This document shows, piece after piece, positions 26,790-35,317 of a stretch of DNA of 64,000 nucleotides. The position numbers and the translations under genes are program-made. The DNA comes from Phycisphaerae bacterium (GTDB lineage Bacteria > Planctomycetota > Phycisphaerae > Phycisphaerales > SM1A02): the NCBI GenBank assembly GCA_016795065.1, contig JAEUIU010000068.1, forward strand, positions 1-64,000, written 5' to 3'. The notes under the pieces were generated by a model. The model saw only the letters and a list, made by a program, of their open reading frames with translations, had not been told where the DNA came from and ran no database searches. Within the stretch, counting starts at the first letter, position 1; every line of letters starts with the position of its first letter.

Positions 26790-28070
26790 ATGACCACCTT
26801 CCATCCCAGCCGTCGGGCCGTTCTTGCCGCAAGTGCGCTTGCTCCCTTTGCGATGTCGGAGTTGCTTCGGGCCGGCCCCTCCGCGGGGGCTGACACGCTG
26901 CGCATCGGTGTGATTGGCTGCGGTGGACGCGGCACCGGAGCGGCGGCGGACGCTCTCGCCGCCGGTCCTGACGTGCGGATCGTCGCCTTGGCCGATCTCT
27001 TTCCCGATCGGGTGGAAGGCGCCCGCAACGGGCTGAAGGAGCACGACGCCGCTCGGGCCACTGTCGACCCGGCTCAGTGCTTCACCGGCTTCGATGCCTA
27101 CAAGGCGCTTCTGGCCACCGACGTCGATCTGGTGATCCTCGCGACCCCGCCTGGCTTCCGGTCCATCCACTTCGCAGCCGCGACGGCAGCCGGGAAGCAT
27201 GTCTTCATGGAGAAGCCGGTGGCTGTCGACGCTCCCGGCATCCGACGCATCATCGACGCCTCGCGCGTCGCCGACGAGAAGAAGCTCTGCGTTGTGGCCG
27301 GCACTCAGCGGCGTCACCAGCGCAACTACGTCGAGGCGATCGAGCGGATCCGTCGCGGCGACATCGGCGACGTCGTTGCCGCCCGCTGCTACTGGAATCA
27401 GGGCGGACTCTGGAACGTCGATCCGCAGAGCAGTCGCAGCGAGGTCGAGAACCAGATCCGCAACTGGCTCTACCACAGTTGGCTCTCGGGCGACCACATC
27501 GTCGAGCAGCACGTCCACCAGATCGATGTGATGTGCTGGGCCTTCGGCAAGCACCCGACGCGAGCGAACGCCGTCGGCGGCCGCCAGTCCCGCACCGATC
27601 CCAAGTTCGGGCACATCTTTGACCACTTCGGCGTCGAGTTCGTCTGGCCCGGCAAGGAAGGCTACGGCGACGTCTTCGCCCTCTCGATGTGCCGCCAGCA
27701 GGACGGCACCGACGGCAAGGTCGAGGAGATCGTGAGCGGGACGTTAGGTGTCGCCTCGATGCGACCGGGCTTCGCCAGCATCAGCGGCGCAAAGGCCTGG
27801 AAGTTCGAAGGGGAGAACGCCAATCCCTACGTCGAGGAGCACAAGCACCTCCAGGCGGCGATCCGATCGGGGAACCGGATCAACGAGGCGGTGCAGGTCG
27901 CCGAAAGCACCCTCGCCGCGATCATGGGCCGGATGGCCGCCTACACCGGCAAGGAAGTGACCTGGGAGCAGGCCCTGAACAGCAAGGAAGAGCTCATGCC
28001 GGAGAAGGTCGAGTTCGGCCCGCGACCGCAGGCGCCGGTGGCGATTCCGGGCCAGACCAAGCTGAGCTGA
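26790..28070 (+). CDS. Tat-exported Gfo/Idh/MocA family oxidoreductase (second)
   Basis: A 426-residue relative of the preceding gene. The start at 26790 gives a short Tat-type signal (SRRAVLAASALAPFAM). The cofactor site begins RIGVIGCGGRGTGAAA, followed by EKPVAVDAPG and the catalytic-domain segment YHSWLSGDHIVEQHVHQIDVM. Near-identical phrases in the two proteins (LIGCGGRGTG, GDHIVEQ) indicate an old duplication, but overall divergence suggests different substrates or a two-step pathway. It shares the transcript with the FGE-like gene, the first oxidoreductase and the small membrane protein 16 bp downstream. Confidence 0.92.
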   Translation: MTTFHPSRRAVLAASALAPFAMSELLRAGPSAGADTLRIGVIGCGGRGTGAAADALAAGPDVRIVALADLFPDRVEGARNGLKEHDAARATVDPAQCFTGFDAYKALLATDVDLVILATPPGFRSIHFAAATAAGKHVFMEKPVAVDAPGIRRIIDASRVADEKKLCVVAGTQRRHQRNYVEAIERIRRGDIGDVVAARCYWNQGGLWNVDPQSSRSEVENQIRNWLYHSWLSGDHIVEQHVHQIDVMCWAFGKHPTRANAVGGRQSRTDPKFGHIFDHFGVEFVWPGKEGYGDVFALSMCRQQDGTDGKVEEIVSGTLGVASMRPGFASISGAKAWKFEGENANPYVEEHKHLQAAIRSGNRINEAVQVAESTLAAIMGRMAAYTGKEVTWEQALNSKEELMPEKVEFGPRPQAPVAIPGQTKLS

Positions 28071-28086
28071 ATCGGATGGGCCGCCC

Positions 28087-28881
28087 GTGACCAGCGTGCT
28101 CGCACCGGTTGCCGTTGCGCTGAGTCTCTTCGCTGTCCTCTTCGGCGCGATGGAGCTCGGCTTTCGGCTGGGGCGTCGCGTCAAGCGCGGCGACCCGCTG
28201 CCGCAACTGGGGGCGATACAGGGCGCGACCCTCGGCCTCCTCGGCCTCCTGTTGGGCTTCGCCTTCGCAGGCGCTGCGAGCCGCTTCATCGAGCGCCAGG
28301 ACGTCATCGTTCGGGAGGCCAACGCGATCGGAACGGCGTACCTGCGGGCGGACCTGCTGGCGGAGCCCCATCGGACCGCCCTGCGAAGCGCGGTGCGGAG
28401 CTATACCGAACTGCGGATCCAGCTCTTCCTGGCGATCGACGATGCCGAGATCGCCAGGGCGCTGAACGGCCTGGACCAGGCGGAAGAGGCGATGTGGCTC
28501 GCCGCGATGGCCGGCGTCGACCGGGATCGCTCGACCATGATGGGCGTCCTGCCGCCGGTCAACGAGGTCTTCGATCTCCTGGCGGTACGGAACGCGACGA
28601 CCGACCGCCATCTTCCGATCACGGTGCTTGTCCTCCTGATCACCTGTTCCTTCGTCTCGCTCCTCCTCATCGGCTACGGCTGCGGTCGCGACCGCAAGCG
28701 GCAGCTTCTCGCCGCCGGTTCCTTCGCGTTCCTGGTCGCGGCGGCACTCTCGGTGACCTTCGATCTGGACTATCCGCGCCGCGGGATCATCCGCATCAGC
28801 GCCCGGCCGCTGGAGGCGGCGCTGAACGGTCTGCGCCCGATGGAGTCGCCACCGGTGAAGGAGGGGCGGACGGAGCCATGA
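28087..28881 (+). CDS. Membrane protein, DUF4239-like (bestrophin-like)
   Basis: A 264-residue protein with a GTG start 16 bp after the previous stop. Four transmembrane segments are predicted: near residues 3-25, 44-62, 178-200 and 207-225. The pattern is that of DUF4239 proteins: two N-terminal helices (GAIQGATLGLLGLLLGFAFAGA), a soluble helical middle (FIERQDVIVREANAIGTAYLRADLL), and two C-terminal helices. Distant similarity of that family to bestrophin channels has been proposed. Its last 86 bp overlap the 3' end of the convergent apbE gene, which is long for such overlaps and may cause antisense interference. Confidence 0.72.
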   Translation: MTSVLAPVAVALSLFAVLFGAMELGFRLGRRVKRGDPLPQLGAIQGATLGLLGLLLGFAFAGAASRFIERQDVIVREANAIGTAYLRADLLAEPHRTALRSAVRSYTELRIQLFLAIDDAEIARALNGLDQAEEAMWLAAMAGVDRDRSTMMGVLPPVNEVFDLLAVRNATTDRHLPITVLVLLITCSFVSLLLIGYGCGRDRKRQLLAAGSFAFLVAAALSVTFDLDYPRRGIIRISARPLEAALNGLRPMESPPVKEGRTEP

Positions 28882-29827
28882 TCGCGCGATAGCGATCGCC
28901 GTAGCGGACAAGGAGCCGGCGGACCGTCTCCTCATCGGCGATGCAAAGGGCACTCGAGAGCGCGTCCACGGTCGCCCCGTCGGGGCCGATGACCGTCACC
29001 TGGCGCTGGGTGGTCGAGCCGATGCCGCTGCGCGGATCCAGCAGGTGCGAGTAGCGCACGCCGTCGCGCTCGATGAACTGCTCGCGGTCGCCGCTGGTCG
29101 AGACGCTGGCATGGGCGAGATCGATGGACTCGCGGGTTCCGTCGGGCCGTTCGATGTCGACCGACCAGCCCGAGCGCCCCGGAGGCGCTTCGCCGGCTGC
29201 GATGTCACCGGCGATGGCGACGAGGGCTTGGGGGAAACCCGCATCGGCGAGCGTCTCGATGGCCTTGGCGGCGCCGAAGCCCTTTCCGATCCCTCCGAGA
29301 TCAAGCCGCATCTGCGCACGGCGGAGGGTCACCGTTCGTTCGTGCGGGTCAAGGACGATCGCGTCTCCGCCGCAGCGCGTTCGGGCCTCGGCGATGGCCG
29401 CATCGCTTGGAAATGCGCCTCGATTGCGGGCCTCGCGCCAGAGGAGCGTGAGCGGCCCGACCGAGATGTCGAAGGCGCCGCCACTTTCGCGCCGAATCTC
29501 GTCGGCTCGGGCCAGCACCTCGAAGAGATCCGCACTCACCGGGACGGCGACGTCGTACGTCGCACACAGCCGCAGCAACTCGCTGTCCGGTCGGTAGTCG
29601 CTCATCACCTGTTCCAGCTCGGCCAGCCGCGCGAAGGCCAACCGGCCGCCCTCGACGGCCCGAGTCTCGTCGTCGCTCACGATCGAGACCGTCGTTTCGA
29701 CACCCATGACGAGCTGGCGGTAGCGATAGGTGTGCGACGGCGCGCAGCCGACGAGGAGAAGGACCGCCAGAAGCAGCCAACGCCCGATCAGAACGGCATC
29801 TCTCCCTGATAGCCGCGGATGTGGCAA
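28796..29827 (-). CDS. apbE: FAD:protein FMN transferase (ApbE), lipoprotein
   Basis: A 343-residue exported lipoprotein. The signal ends in LLVGC (Cys28). The enzyme covalently attaches FMN to threonine residues of target proteins in the envelope, such as RnfG/NqrC-type subunits or FMN-binding-domain proteins. Family motifs seen are VMGVETTVSI (N-terminal strand), SGGAFDISVGPLTLLWR (flavin site), LDLGGIGKGFGAAKAIETL, and near the C-terminus DPRSGIGSTTQRQVTVIGPDGATVDALSSAL. No target protein was seen in the window. Its 5' end overlaps the 3' end of msrAB by 40 bp, so the two are cotranscribed. Its 3' end overlaps the convergent membrane-protein gene. Confidence 0.93.
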   Translation of the reverse strand: MPHPRLSGRDAVLIGRWLLLAVLLLVGCAPSHTYRYRQLVMGVETTVSIVSDDETRAVEGGRLAFARLAELEQVMSDYRPDSELLRLCATYDVAVPVSADLFEVLARADEIRRESGGAFDISVGPLTLLWREARNRGAFPSDAAIAEARTRCGGDAIVLDPHERTVTLRRAQMRLDLGGIGKGFGAAKAIETLADAGFPQALVAIAGDIAAGEAPPGRSGWSVDIERPDGTRESIDLAHASVSTSGDREQFIERDGVRYSHLLDPRSGIGSTTQRQVTVIGPDGATVDALSSALCIADEETVRRLLVRYGDRYRAIMAPSAPPSPVATPSGADRSAPPPAAGR

Positions 29828-30948
29828 TGGCCGCCGTTCCGCAGGTGATAGTCCTGGTGATAGGCCTCAGCCTTCACGTAGTTTCGCACCGGCTCAACCT
29901 TGGTCACGATCGGCGTGCGCTGGAACTGCGGGATGTCGGCGAGCTTCGCGATGATCTCCTTGGCGATCTTCGCCTGCTCATCGCTGGTGGTGAAAATCGC
30001 CGAGCGGTATTGCTCGCCGATGTCGGGCCCTTGGCGATTGAGCGTGGTCGCGTCGTGGACGCGGAAGAACTGCTTGACCAACTCGCGATAGCCGACGACC
30101 TTCGGATCAAAGGTGACCTTGACCACTTCGGCGTGGCCGGTATTGCCGTAGCAGACTTCCTTGTACGAGACCGTCGCTGACGCGCCGCCGGCAAAGCCGC
30201 TTTCGGCATCCATGACGCCGTCGATTGAGGCGAAGGCATCCTCGACGCCCCAGAAGCAGCCGCCGGCGAAGTAGGCGGTCTCGGCCTTCACCGGAAGGGA
30301 CTCAGCCGGCAGGTCGGTTCCTTTGGGAATGAACTTGAGGGCCGCGCTATTCAGGCAGTAGCGTCGACCGGTCGGGGCTGGGCCGTCGTCGAAGACGTGG
30401 CCGAGGTGGGCGCCGGTGCGTGCATCGAGGATCTCGGTGCGGACCATGCCGTGGCCACGATCCTGCTTCTCGATGATGTGGGCCGGATCGAAGGGCGTGT
30501 GGAAGCTCGCCCATCCGGACTTCGAGATGAATTTGTGCTCGCTCTTGAAGAGCGGTAGCCCGCCGACCACGCAGACGTAGATGCCGTCCTGCTTGTTGTC
30601 GGTGAACTGTCCGCAGAAGGGTGGCTCGGTGCCGGCGTCGAGGACGACGTGACGGATCTCTTCGGTGAGGTTCGTCGCTGCGGCAGCCACCTGCTCCTTG
30701 GTCCAGGGCGTGATGTCATAGCCTGAGGCGGAGTAGCGGCGCTTGGGAGCCGACTTGGAGGCAGTCGCGGTGGGTGGGTCCGCGCTACGAAGGGTCGCGT
30801 CGGAGGAGGAGAGTCTTGGCGTCATGGGAGTTTCCTCGGTCGCGGGCTGCATTCCCCCATAGAGGAGAAGGGCGGCGCCAGCGCATGCCAGACCCGAGAC
30901 CAAGGCGATGGTGACGGAGGAGGACACACCGGCGAACGAAAGGTGCAT
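29788..30948 (-). CDS. msrAB: Fused peptide-methionine sulfoxide reductase MsrB-MsrA, exported or membrane-anchored
   Basis: A 386-residue bifunctional repair enzyme with MsrB first and MsrA second, the reverse of the common MsrA-MsrB order. The start at 30948 gives a hydrophobic N-terminal anchor (VTIALVSGLACAGAALLLYG). MsrB (about 75-205) reduces the R-sulfoxide; it has SGWASF, HVFDDGP and the catalytic RYCLNSAALKF. It lacks the usual structural zinc cysteines: CVVGG replaces CxxC, and no second pair is present. MsrA (about 220-380) reduces the S-sulfoxide and shows AGGCFWG, with the nucleophile Cys, plus EAYHQDYH. The likely place of action is the periplasm or membrane surface, and ApbE follows in the same unit. 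Confidence 0.93.
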   Translation of the reverse strand: MHLSFAGVSSSVTIALVSGLACAGAALLLYGGMQPATEETPMTPRLSSSDATLRSADPPTATASKSAPKRRYSASGYDITPWTKEQVAAAATNLTEEIRHVVLDAGTEPPFCGQFTDNKQDGIYVCVVGGLPLFKSEHKFISKSGWASFHTPFDPAHIIEKQDRGHGMVRTEILDARTGAHLGHVFDDGPAPTGRRYCLNSAALKFIPKGTDLPAESLPVKAETAYFAGGCFWGVEDAFASIDGVMDAESGFAGGASATVSYKEVCYGNTGHAEVVKVTFDPKVVGYRELVKQFFRVHDATTLNRQGPDIGEQYRSAIFTTSDEQAKIAKEIIAKLADIPQFQRTPIVTKVEPVRNYVKAEAYHQDYHLRNGGHCHIRGYQGEMPF

Positions 30949-31279
30949 GGGGGAATCTCGTGCGAAAGGAATGCGGACTCGACCGGTCACAGGGGACCCG
31001 GACGAGATGGGGCAGCCGCTCGAAAGGCCGTCAGCCAGGCAGGCGGCGATGCCCGCATTCCGATGCGGATGATAGTGGTCAGGTTTCAGGCTGATCGCCA
31101 AGTCCGCTCGGTTTCCGGAGCAACGGGCAACCGCCTCACGGCAGTTCGACGCACCTGCGTCCGAACTTCGACGTGAATTCGTCCTCCGATGCACTTCCTT
31201 CCCGAAGCGGCTCGACTCGGAAGGACTTGGTGCTATCGTCACGCCATGACCTGACCCGGGGGGGCCTCCGGAGTCACGC
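30949..31279. other. Divergent intergenic region
   Basis: A 331-bp spacer between the divergent msrAB and transglutaminase-like genes. It must hold both promoters. One perfect hairpin (CCGCAT-TCCG-ATGCGG) is at 31053-31068. GGAG at 31270-31273 is the ribosome site of the rightward gene. An in-frame extension of msrAB through this segment exists but has no hydrophobic or domain content. No known riboswitch class was recognised on either strand. Confidence 0.5.
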
Positions 31280-32416
31280 ATGGTCCGTACATCTTTTGCC
31301 ACGTCAGTGTGGATGCTGGTCGTTGCCGGCATCGCCGGGGCGGGGCTCAGCCCGCTTGCCGCTTCCCCTCTCGCCGCGACACCGAACCTGAGCGCTCCTC
31401 CGGCGTTGTCGCCCGAGAACCCCTCGACTACGAGCTATCGGCTGCGCCAAACGGTGCGACTTCGCGAGGTCCCCGAGGGCGCCAAGACCGTTCGCCTCTG
31501 GGTTCCGATTCCAAGCGACTCTGCGTACCAGCGAGTCCATGACCTTCGGGTGATCGAGGCCCCGGCAGATTGGCGGATCGAGCGTCAGGATGCCGCCCGC
31601 GGACAGATCGTCTATTGCGAGGCTCCTTCGCCCAAGGGGCCGGTGAGCGTCACCATCGAGTGCATCATCAGCCGCGACGCGGTGCGCTTCCCACTCGAAG
31701 CGGATATCGGCGAGGTCGATCCGCCGGACGCTCGCGTCTATGCCGGGGACCTCGTGACCGACGCCGCGCTCATGGAAGCGACCGCCGAAGTACGGACAAT
31801 GGCCTCCGACGCCTGTCGAGGCGCGACGAACCTTCCGCAGAAGGCGATTCGGCTGCTCGAGGCCGTCGCCATCAGTGCCGACCACTATTCGAAGGACAAG
31901 ACCAAGCCGACCTGCGGACGCGGGGCGGCCAGCGACTGCCTTGCCCATGGCGGAGGGTGCTGCACCGATCTCCATTCGCTCTTCATCGCGATGGCTCGCT
32001 CGCAGGGGATTCCCGCCCGACTCCAATTCGGCTACCGCCTGACCCCGGCCAACGAGAACAAGCCGGACGCCGATCCCGGCTACCGCTGCTGGGTGGAGTT
32101 TTTCCTCCCCGGGCGGGGCTGGGTGCCGACTGACATCGTGGTCGCCGACAGCGGTGACGCTGCGGCAAGGCCTAGCGCCTGGGGCACGCTCGACGACCGC
32201 CGGGTCTGGCTCTGGGAAGGGCGCGGATTCACCCTCGCTCCCGCGCAGACAGGCGGCCCGATCCAGACGATGATCGTGGGCTACGCGGAGATTGACGGGA
32301 CGCCCGTCGACCCGCTGCCCGCTCCCGACGGAACGCCATCGAAACTCGAGCGTCGCATCACCTTCTCAGTGCTCGACCCCAAGGCGCAGGCGTCGGCGAC
32401 ATCAACGAATCGTTAG
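31280..32416 (+). CDS. Exported transglutaminase-like superfamily protein, catalytic His replaced
   Basis: A 378-residue protein with signal peptide (SVWMLVVAGIAGAGLSP). An N-terminal beta domain (SYRLRQTVRL, VRLWVPIPSDSAYQRV) precedes the papain-like transglutaminase core at about 165-290. The nucleophile is Cys228 in GGGCCTDLHSLFIAMARSQG and the distal Asp is Asp285 in GWVPTDIV. At the position of the catalytic His, relatives have HCWxE or HAWxE; here the sequence is Arg269-Cys270-Trp271-Val-Glu (codon CGC, one transition from CAC). The protein may therefore be an inactive peptide-binding form. The S41-like lipoprotein gene follows 26 bp later in the same direction. Confidence 0.85.
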   Translation: MVRTSFATSVWMLVVAGIAGAGLSPLAASPLAATPNLSAPPALSPENPSTTSYRLRQTVRLREVPEGAKTVRLWVPIPSDSAYQRVHDLRVIEAPADWRIERQDAARGQIVYCEAPSPKGPVSVTIECIISRDAVRFPLEADIGEVDPPDARVYAGDLVTDAALMEATAEVRTMASDACRGATNLPQKAIRLLEAVAISADHYSKDKTKPTCGRGAASDCLAHGGGCCTDLHSLFIAMARSQGIPARLQFGYRLTPANENKPDADPGYRCWVEFFLPGRGWVPTDIVVADSGDAAARPSAWGTLDDRRVWLWEGRGFTLAPAQTGGPIQTMIVGYAEIDGTPVDPLPAPDGTPSKLERRITFSVLDPKAQASATSTNR

Positions 32417-32442
32417 GACGCGCGGACGCCGCGCGACGGTGC

Positions 32443-33657
32443 ATGAGACGGAACGCGCTCGCCCTCTCCTTGGTCCTGTTGCTCTCATCCGTCGGCTGTG
32501 CCCACAAGCCGGCGGCTCGTCCTTCGGTCGCCACCGAGGTGGTCAGCCTGGTCCGGGCCCACTTCTACGATGCAGAAGCCGCGCAGCGCTGGGCCGAGCG
32601 TCACGCCGATCTGGGCTCGGCGCAGGCGGCCGAGGTTCGGGCGGCGCTGGCGGAACTGCGGGCTTCGCACACCGATCTCATCACCGCCGATGATCCTCGC
32701 CACGCGGCGATGCGGGCGATCTTCGATCCGGAGCGCTCGGCGGTCACGCAGGAGTCGATCGGAATCGACGCGGTCGAAGACGACGGCCGTTGGTTTGTCC
32801 GCCGCGTCTTCGCCGGTGGCTCGGCAAGCGCGATGGGCGTCTTGCGCGGCGACGAGATCGTGGCCGTCGACGGGAGGCCGTTTCAGCCGGTCGACTCGCT
32901 CCGGGGGCGCAGCGACGTGAGCCTCACGCTACGCCGCGCGCCCGAGGAGCCGACCCTGTTGCGCACGTTGGCAGTTCGTCAGGAACCGGTTCGCACCGCG
33001 TGGCTGGAGGCCCAGCGCAACGGCACGAGGGTCATCGAGAAGGACGGCAAGCGGGTAGGGGTCGTCCCCCTCTACAGCGGGGCAGGCGAGGAGTACCTCG
33101 AGGCGATCGAAGAGGCGATCCGGGGGCCGCTTCGCGCGGCTGATGCTCTCGTCTTGGACTTTCGCGACGGTTACGGCGGTTGCACACCCAAGTACGTCCG
33201 CCCCTTTCTCGACGGTGTGCCGGTCATCCGTTCGCGCGACCGACTTGGACACGTGGGCGTCCACGACCCGCAGTGGCGAAAGCCGCTCGTGGTCCTCATC
33301 AACGGCGGCACGCGAAGCGGGAAGGAAGTGGTCGCCTTCGCCCTGCAAGGTCGGCCCGGACGGATGATCGTCGGCGAGCCTAGCGCCGGCGCGGTTCTCG
33401 GTGGGCGTCTGTTCCCGCTCGGCGACGGTTCGCTTCTCTACCTTGCGGTGCAGGACATCGACGTCGCCGGACAGCGGCTCGAGGGCGTTGGCGTCGCGCC
33501 GGACATCGTCGTCGCGGACCAGCTTGCCTACGCGGCGGGTCGGGACGTTCAGTTGGAGGAAGCGCTCCGCGTCGCGGCATCGATGGCGTCCGCGTCGGGC
33601 GGCGACGGCGTCGTGCCCGTACCATCCCTTCAGGGGCTCGTCGCGGCTCACCGCTGA
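32443..33657 (+). CDS. S41 (C-terminal processing protease-like) lipoprotein with PDZ domain
   Basis: A 404-residue lipoprotein (signal ending SSVGC, Cys19). A PDZ domain lies at about 105-180 (GGSASAMGVLRGDEIVAVDGRP). The S41-type protease core follows: LRAADALVLDFRDGYGG, then PLVVLINGGTRSGKEVVAFALQ with Ser292 as candidate nucleophile, then RMIVGEPSAGAVLGG. The downstream catalytic lysine of CtpA-type enzymes is not obvious; the GEPSAGA form resembles the tricorn/IRBP branch. It probably degrades or processes envelope proteins. It is cotranscribed with the transglutaminase-like gene. Confidence 0.82.
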   Translation: MRRNALALSLVLLLSSVGCAHKPAARPSVATEVVSLVRAHFYDAEAAQRWAERHADLGSAQAAEVRAALAELRASHTDLITADDPRHAAMRAIFDPERSAVTQESIGIDAVEDDGRWFVRRVFAGGSASAMGVLRGDEIVAVDGRPFQPVDSLRGRSDVSLTLRRAPEEPTLLRTLAVRQEPVRTAWLEAQRNGTRVIEKDGKRVGVVPLYSGAGEEYLEAIEEAIRGPLRAADALVLDFRDGYGGCTPKYVRPFLDGVPVIRSRDRLGHVGVHDPQWRKPLVVLINGGTRSGKEVVAFALQGRPGRMIVGEPSAGAVLGGRLFPLGDGSLLYLAVQDIDVAGQRLEGVGVAPDIVVADQLAYAAGRDVQLEEALRVAASMASASGGDGVVPVPSLQGLVAAHR

Positions 33658-33664
33658 CCTTCGA

Positions 33665-33720
33665 CCCTGATCCGACGACCCTGATCCGACGACCCTGATC
33701 CGACGATCCTGATCCGACGA
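33665..33720. repeat. 14-bp tandem repeat, four copies
   Basis: Four head-to-tail copies of YCCTGATCCGACGA start eight bases after the stop of the S41-like gene. Three are identical and the fourth has one C-to-T change. The array fills most of the gap before the DinB gene. Copy number could vary between strains. Confidence 0.85.
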
Positions 33721-33745
33721 TCCGAACGACAACGAAAGAATCCTG

Positions 33746-34231
33746 ATGAACGATACGGTCCTTCGCCTCTATGACCAGTTCCTGCGCGAATTTGAACCGC
33801 TCGCCGACGCCATTCCCGCCGATCGGTTTGATGTCGTCGCCTACCCCGGCGGTCATGACGCCTGCTGGATCGTCGGTCACCTGGCCGTTGGCCTCGACTT
33901 CGCAGGGAGCCTCTTGGGTCTCGGGCACAACGTGGCGGTTGAATGGGGCAAGCTCTTTGGTCCAGGCTCTCCCGGCCATTGCGGCGAATCGGGGCCGTCG
34001 AAAGAGGAACTGGTCCAGTCGCTTCGCAGGCTGCACGGACTGGTAGGCGAGGCGATGCGAAAGGCCGACCCTGCGGTGCTTGCCCAGCCGCATGGGATGA
34101 GCTTCCTGCCCGCTGACGGTCCGCTTCAGTCGATGGGTGACCTCATCGCCTACCTTGTGACGACCCACGCTTTCTACCATCTGGCACAACTCAGCTCGTG
34201 CAAGACCGTCGCCGCCGCCGGCCGGCCGTAA
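33746..34231 (+). CDS. DinB-superfamily protein
   Basis: A 161-residue cytosolic four-helix-bundle protein of the DinB/YfiT superfamily, which includes thiol-dependent metalloenzymes. The metal-site pattern is visible as His in DACWIVGHLAVGLDF and the pair in THAFYHLAQL near the C-terminus. The second helix pair and the loop LPADGPLQSMGDLIAYLV fit the fold. The substrate is unknown; members elsewhere are thiol S-transferases using bacillithiol or mycothiol. It follows the 14-bp repeat array and precedes the metallo-beta-lactamase gene by 30 bp, probably in one transcript. Confidence 0.85.
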   Translation: MNDTVLRLYDQFLREFEPLADAIPADRFDVVAYPGGHDACWIVGHLAVGLDFAGSLLGLGHNVAVEWGKLFGPGSPGHCGESGPSKEELVQSLRRLHGLVGEAMRKADPAVLAQPHGMSFLPADGPLQSMGDLIAYLVTTHAFYHLAQLSSCKTVAAAGRP

Positions 34232-34261
34232 TCGATCCGAACGAACCGCGAGGAGATCATC

Positions 34262-35299
34262 ATGACCACCCGACACACGCCCATCGAGCTCTCCCGCCGT
34301 TCACTCCTGGTCGCGGGCGCCCTCGCGTTCTCGCCGTCGTTGGCCTTTGCTCGGGCCGCCACTCCTCGGCGACCGCTTGCCGCCGACGACACAGGCCCAG
34401 CGGGACCCGCGCGGTTCCATCGCTTCAAGGTTGGTTCGATCGAATGCGTTGCGGTCAACGACGGTTCGGTGACGCTCGGATCCGTTCAGCCCACGTTCGC
34501 CGCCTCGGCGTCGAAAGAGGCGCTCGATGCGGCACTCGACAAGGCGTTTCACCCGCGCGACAAGGCGCTGCTTGAGTTCAACGCCATCGCCCTCAAGCTC
34601 CCGACCGCGGGCGGCGGCACCGAAACGGTTCTCGTCGACTGCGGCTATGGCGATGCCGGCGCTCCGGCGTTGGGACACGTGCAGGCCAACCTACGGGCTG
34701 CGGGCATCACGCCCGAGTCGGTCGACACGATCGTGATCAGCCACGCCCACGGTGACCACGTCAACGGCGTTCTCAACAAGGATGGTTCACTCGCCTATCC
34801 CAACGCCCGGTACGTGATGTCCAAGGTCGAGCACGACTTCTGGACCGGCAACCCGGATCTCTCCAAGGTCGGCTTCCCCGAGCAGCAGAAGAAGGAGTTC
34901 ATCGCCGGTGCCCAGAAGCACATCGCGGCGATGAAGGCCTCGGGCAAGAAGCTCGAACTCATCGACGGTTCCTCGAAGGTCTTCTCGGCGATCGAGTTTG
35001 TGCCGACGCCCGGACACACGCCGGGACACACCTCCTTCGTGCTGCGAGACGGCAAGGACGAACTCTTCATCCTGGCCGATGTCGCCCACAACCACGTCGT
35101 CATGTTCGCCGACCCGAGTTGGGGACCAGTCTTTGACACCGAGCCCGACGTTGCCACCGCGACGCGAGCCCGCATGTGGGATCGTCTCGCCAGCGACCGC
35201 TCGCTGGTCATGGCCTTCCACCTCCCGTGGCCGGGCCTCGGACACGTCCGTCGTGACGGCAAGGGCTACGAGTGGGTGATCGCCGCAACGGGGCTGTGA
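34262..35299 (+). CDS. Tat-exported metallo-beta-lactamase-fold hydrolase
   Basis: A 345-residue protein with a twin-arginine signal (LSRRSLLVAGALAFSPSLAFA). The metallo-beta-lactamase fold is clear: VLVDCGYGD, the zinc motif His161-x-His163-x-Asp165-His166 in ISHAHGDHVNG, FVPTPGHTPGHTSFVL with the next metal His, and FILADVAHNH with the bridging Asp. The closing AFHLPWPGLGHV gives the last His. Relatives act on lactones, phosphonates or phenolic esters (quorum-quenching or MPH-type); the substrate here is not known. A good AGGAG ribosome site lies six bases before the ATG. Confidence 0.9.
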   Translation: MTTRHTPIELSRRSLLVAGALAFSPSLAFARAATPRRPLAADDTGPAGPARFHRFKVGSIECVAVNDGSVTLGSVQPTFAASASKEALDAALDKAFHPRDKALLEFNAIALKLPTAGGGTETVLVDCGYGDAGAPALGHVQANLRAAGITPESVDTIVISHAHGDHVNGVLNKDGSLAYPNARYVMSKVEHDFWTGNPDLSKVGFPEQQKKEFIAGAQKHIAAMKASGKKLELIDGSSKVFSAIEFVPTPGHTPGHTSFVLRDGKDELFILADVAHNHVVMFADPSWGPVFDTEPDVATATRARMWDRLASDRSLVMAFHLPWPGLGHVRRDGKGYEWVIAATGL

Positions 35300-35317
35300 T
35301 CTGCTGGCCGTGGCTGG

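Noticed and set aside
30949..31279. Possible SAM-type or other riboswitch in the msrAB/transglutaminase spacer
   Set aside because: A hairpin and GC-rich arms are present, but the conserved core of SAM, SAH, ZTP or glycine aptamers could not be matched. A covariance-model search (Rfam/Infernal) would decide.
33665..33720. CRISPR array
   Set aside because: The 14-bp units are directly adjacent with no spacers, and no cas gene is in the window.
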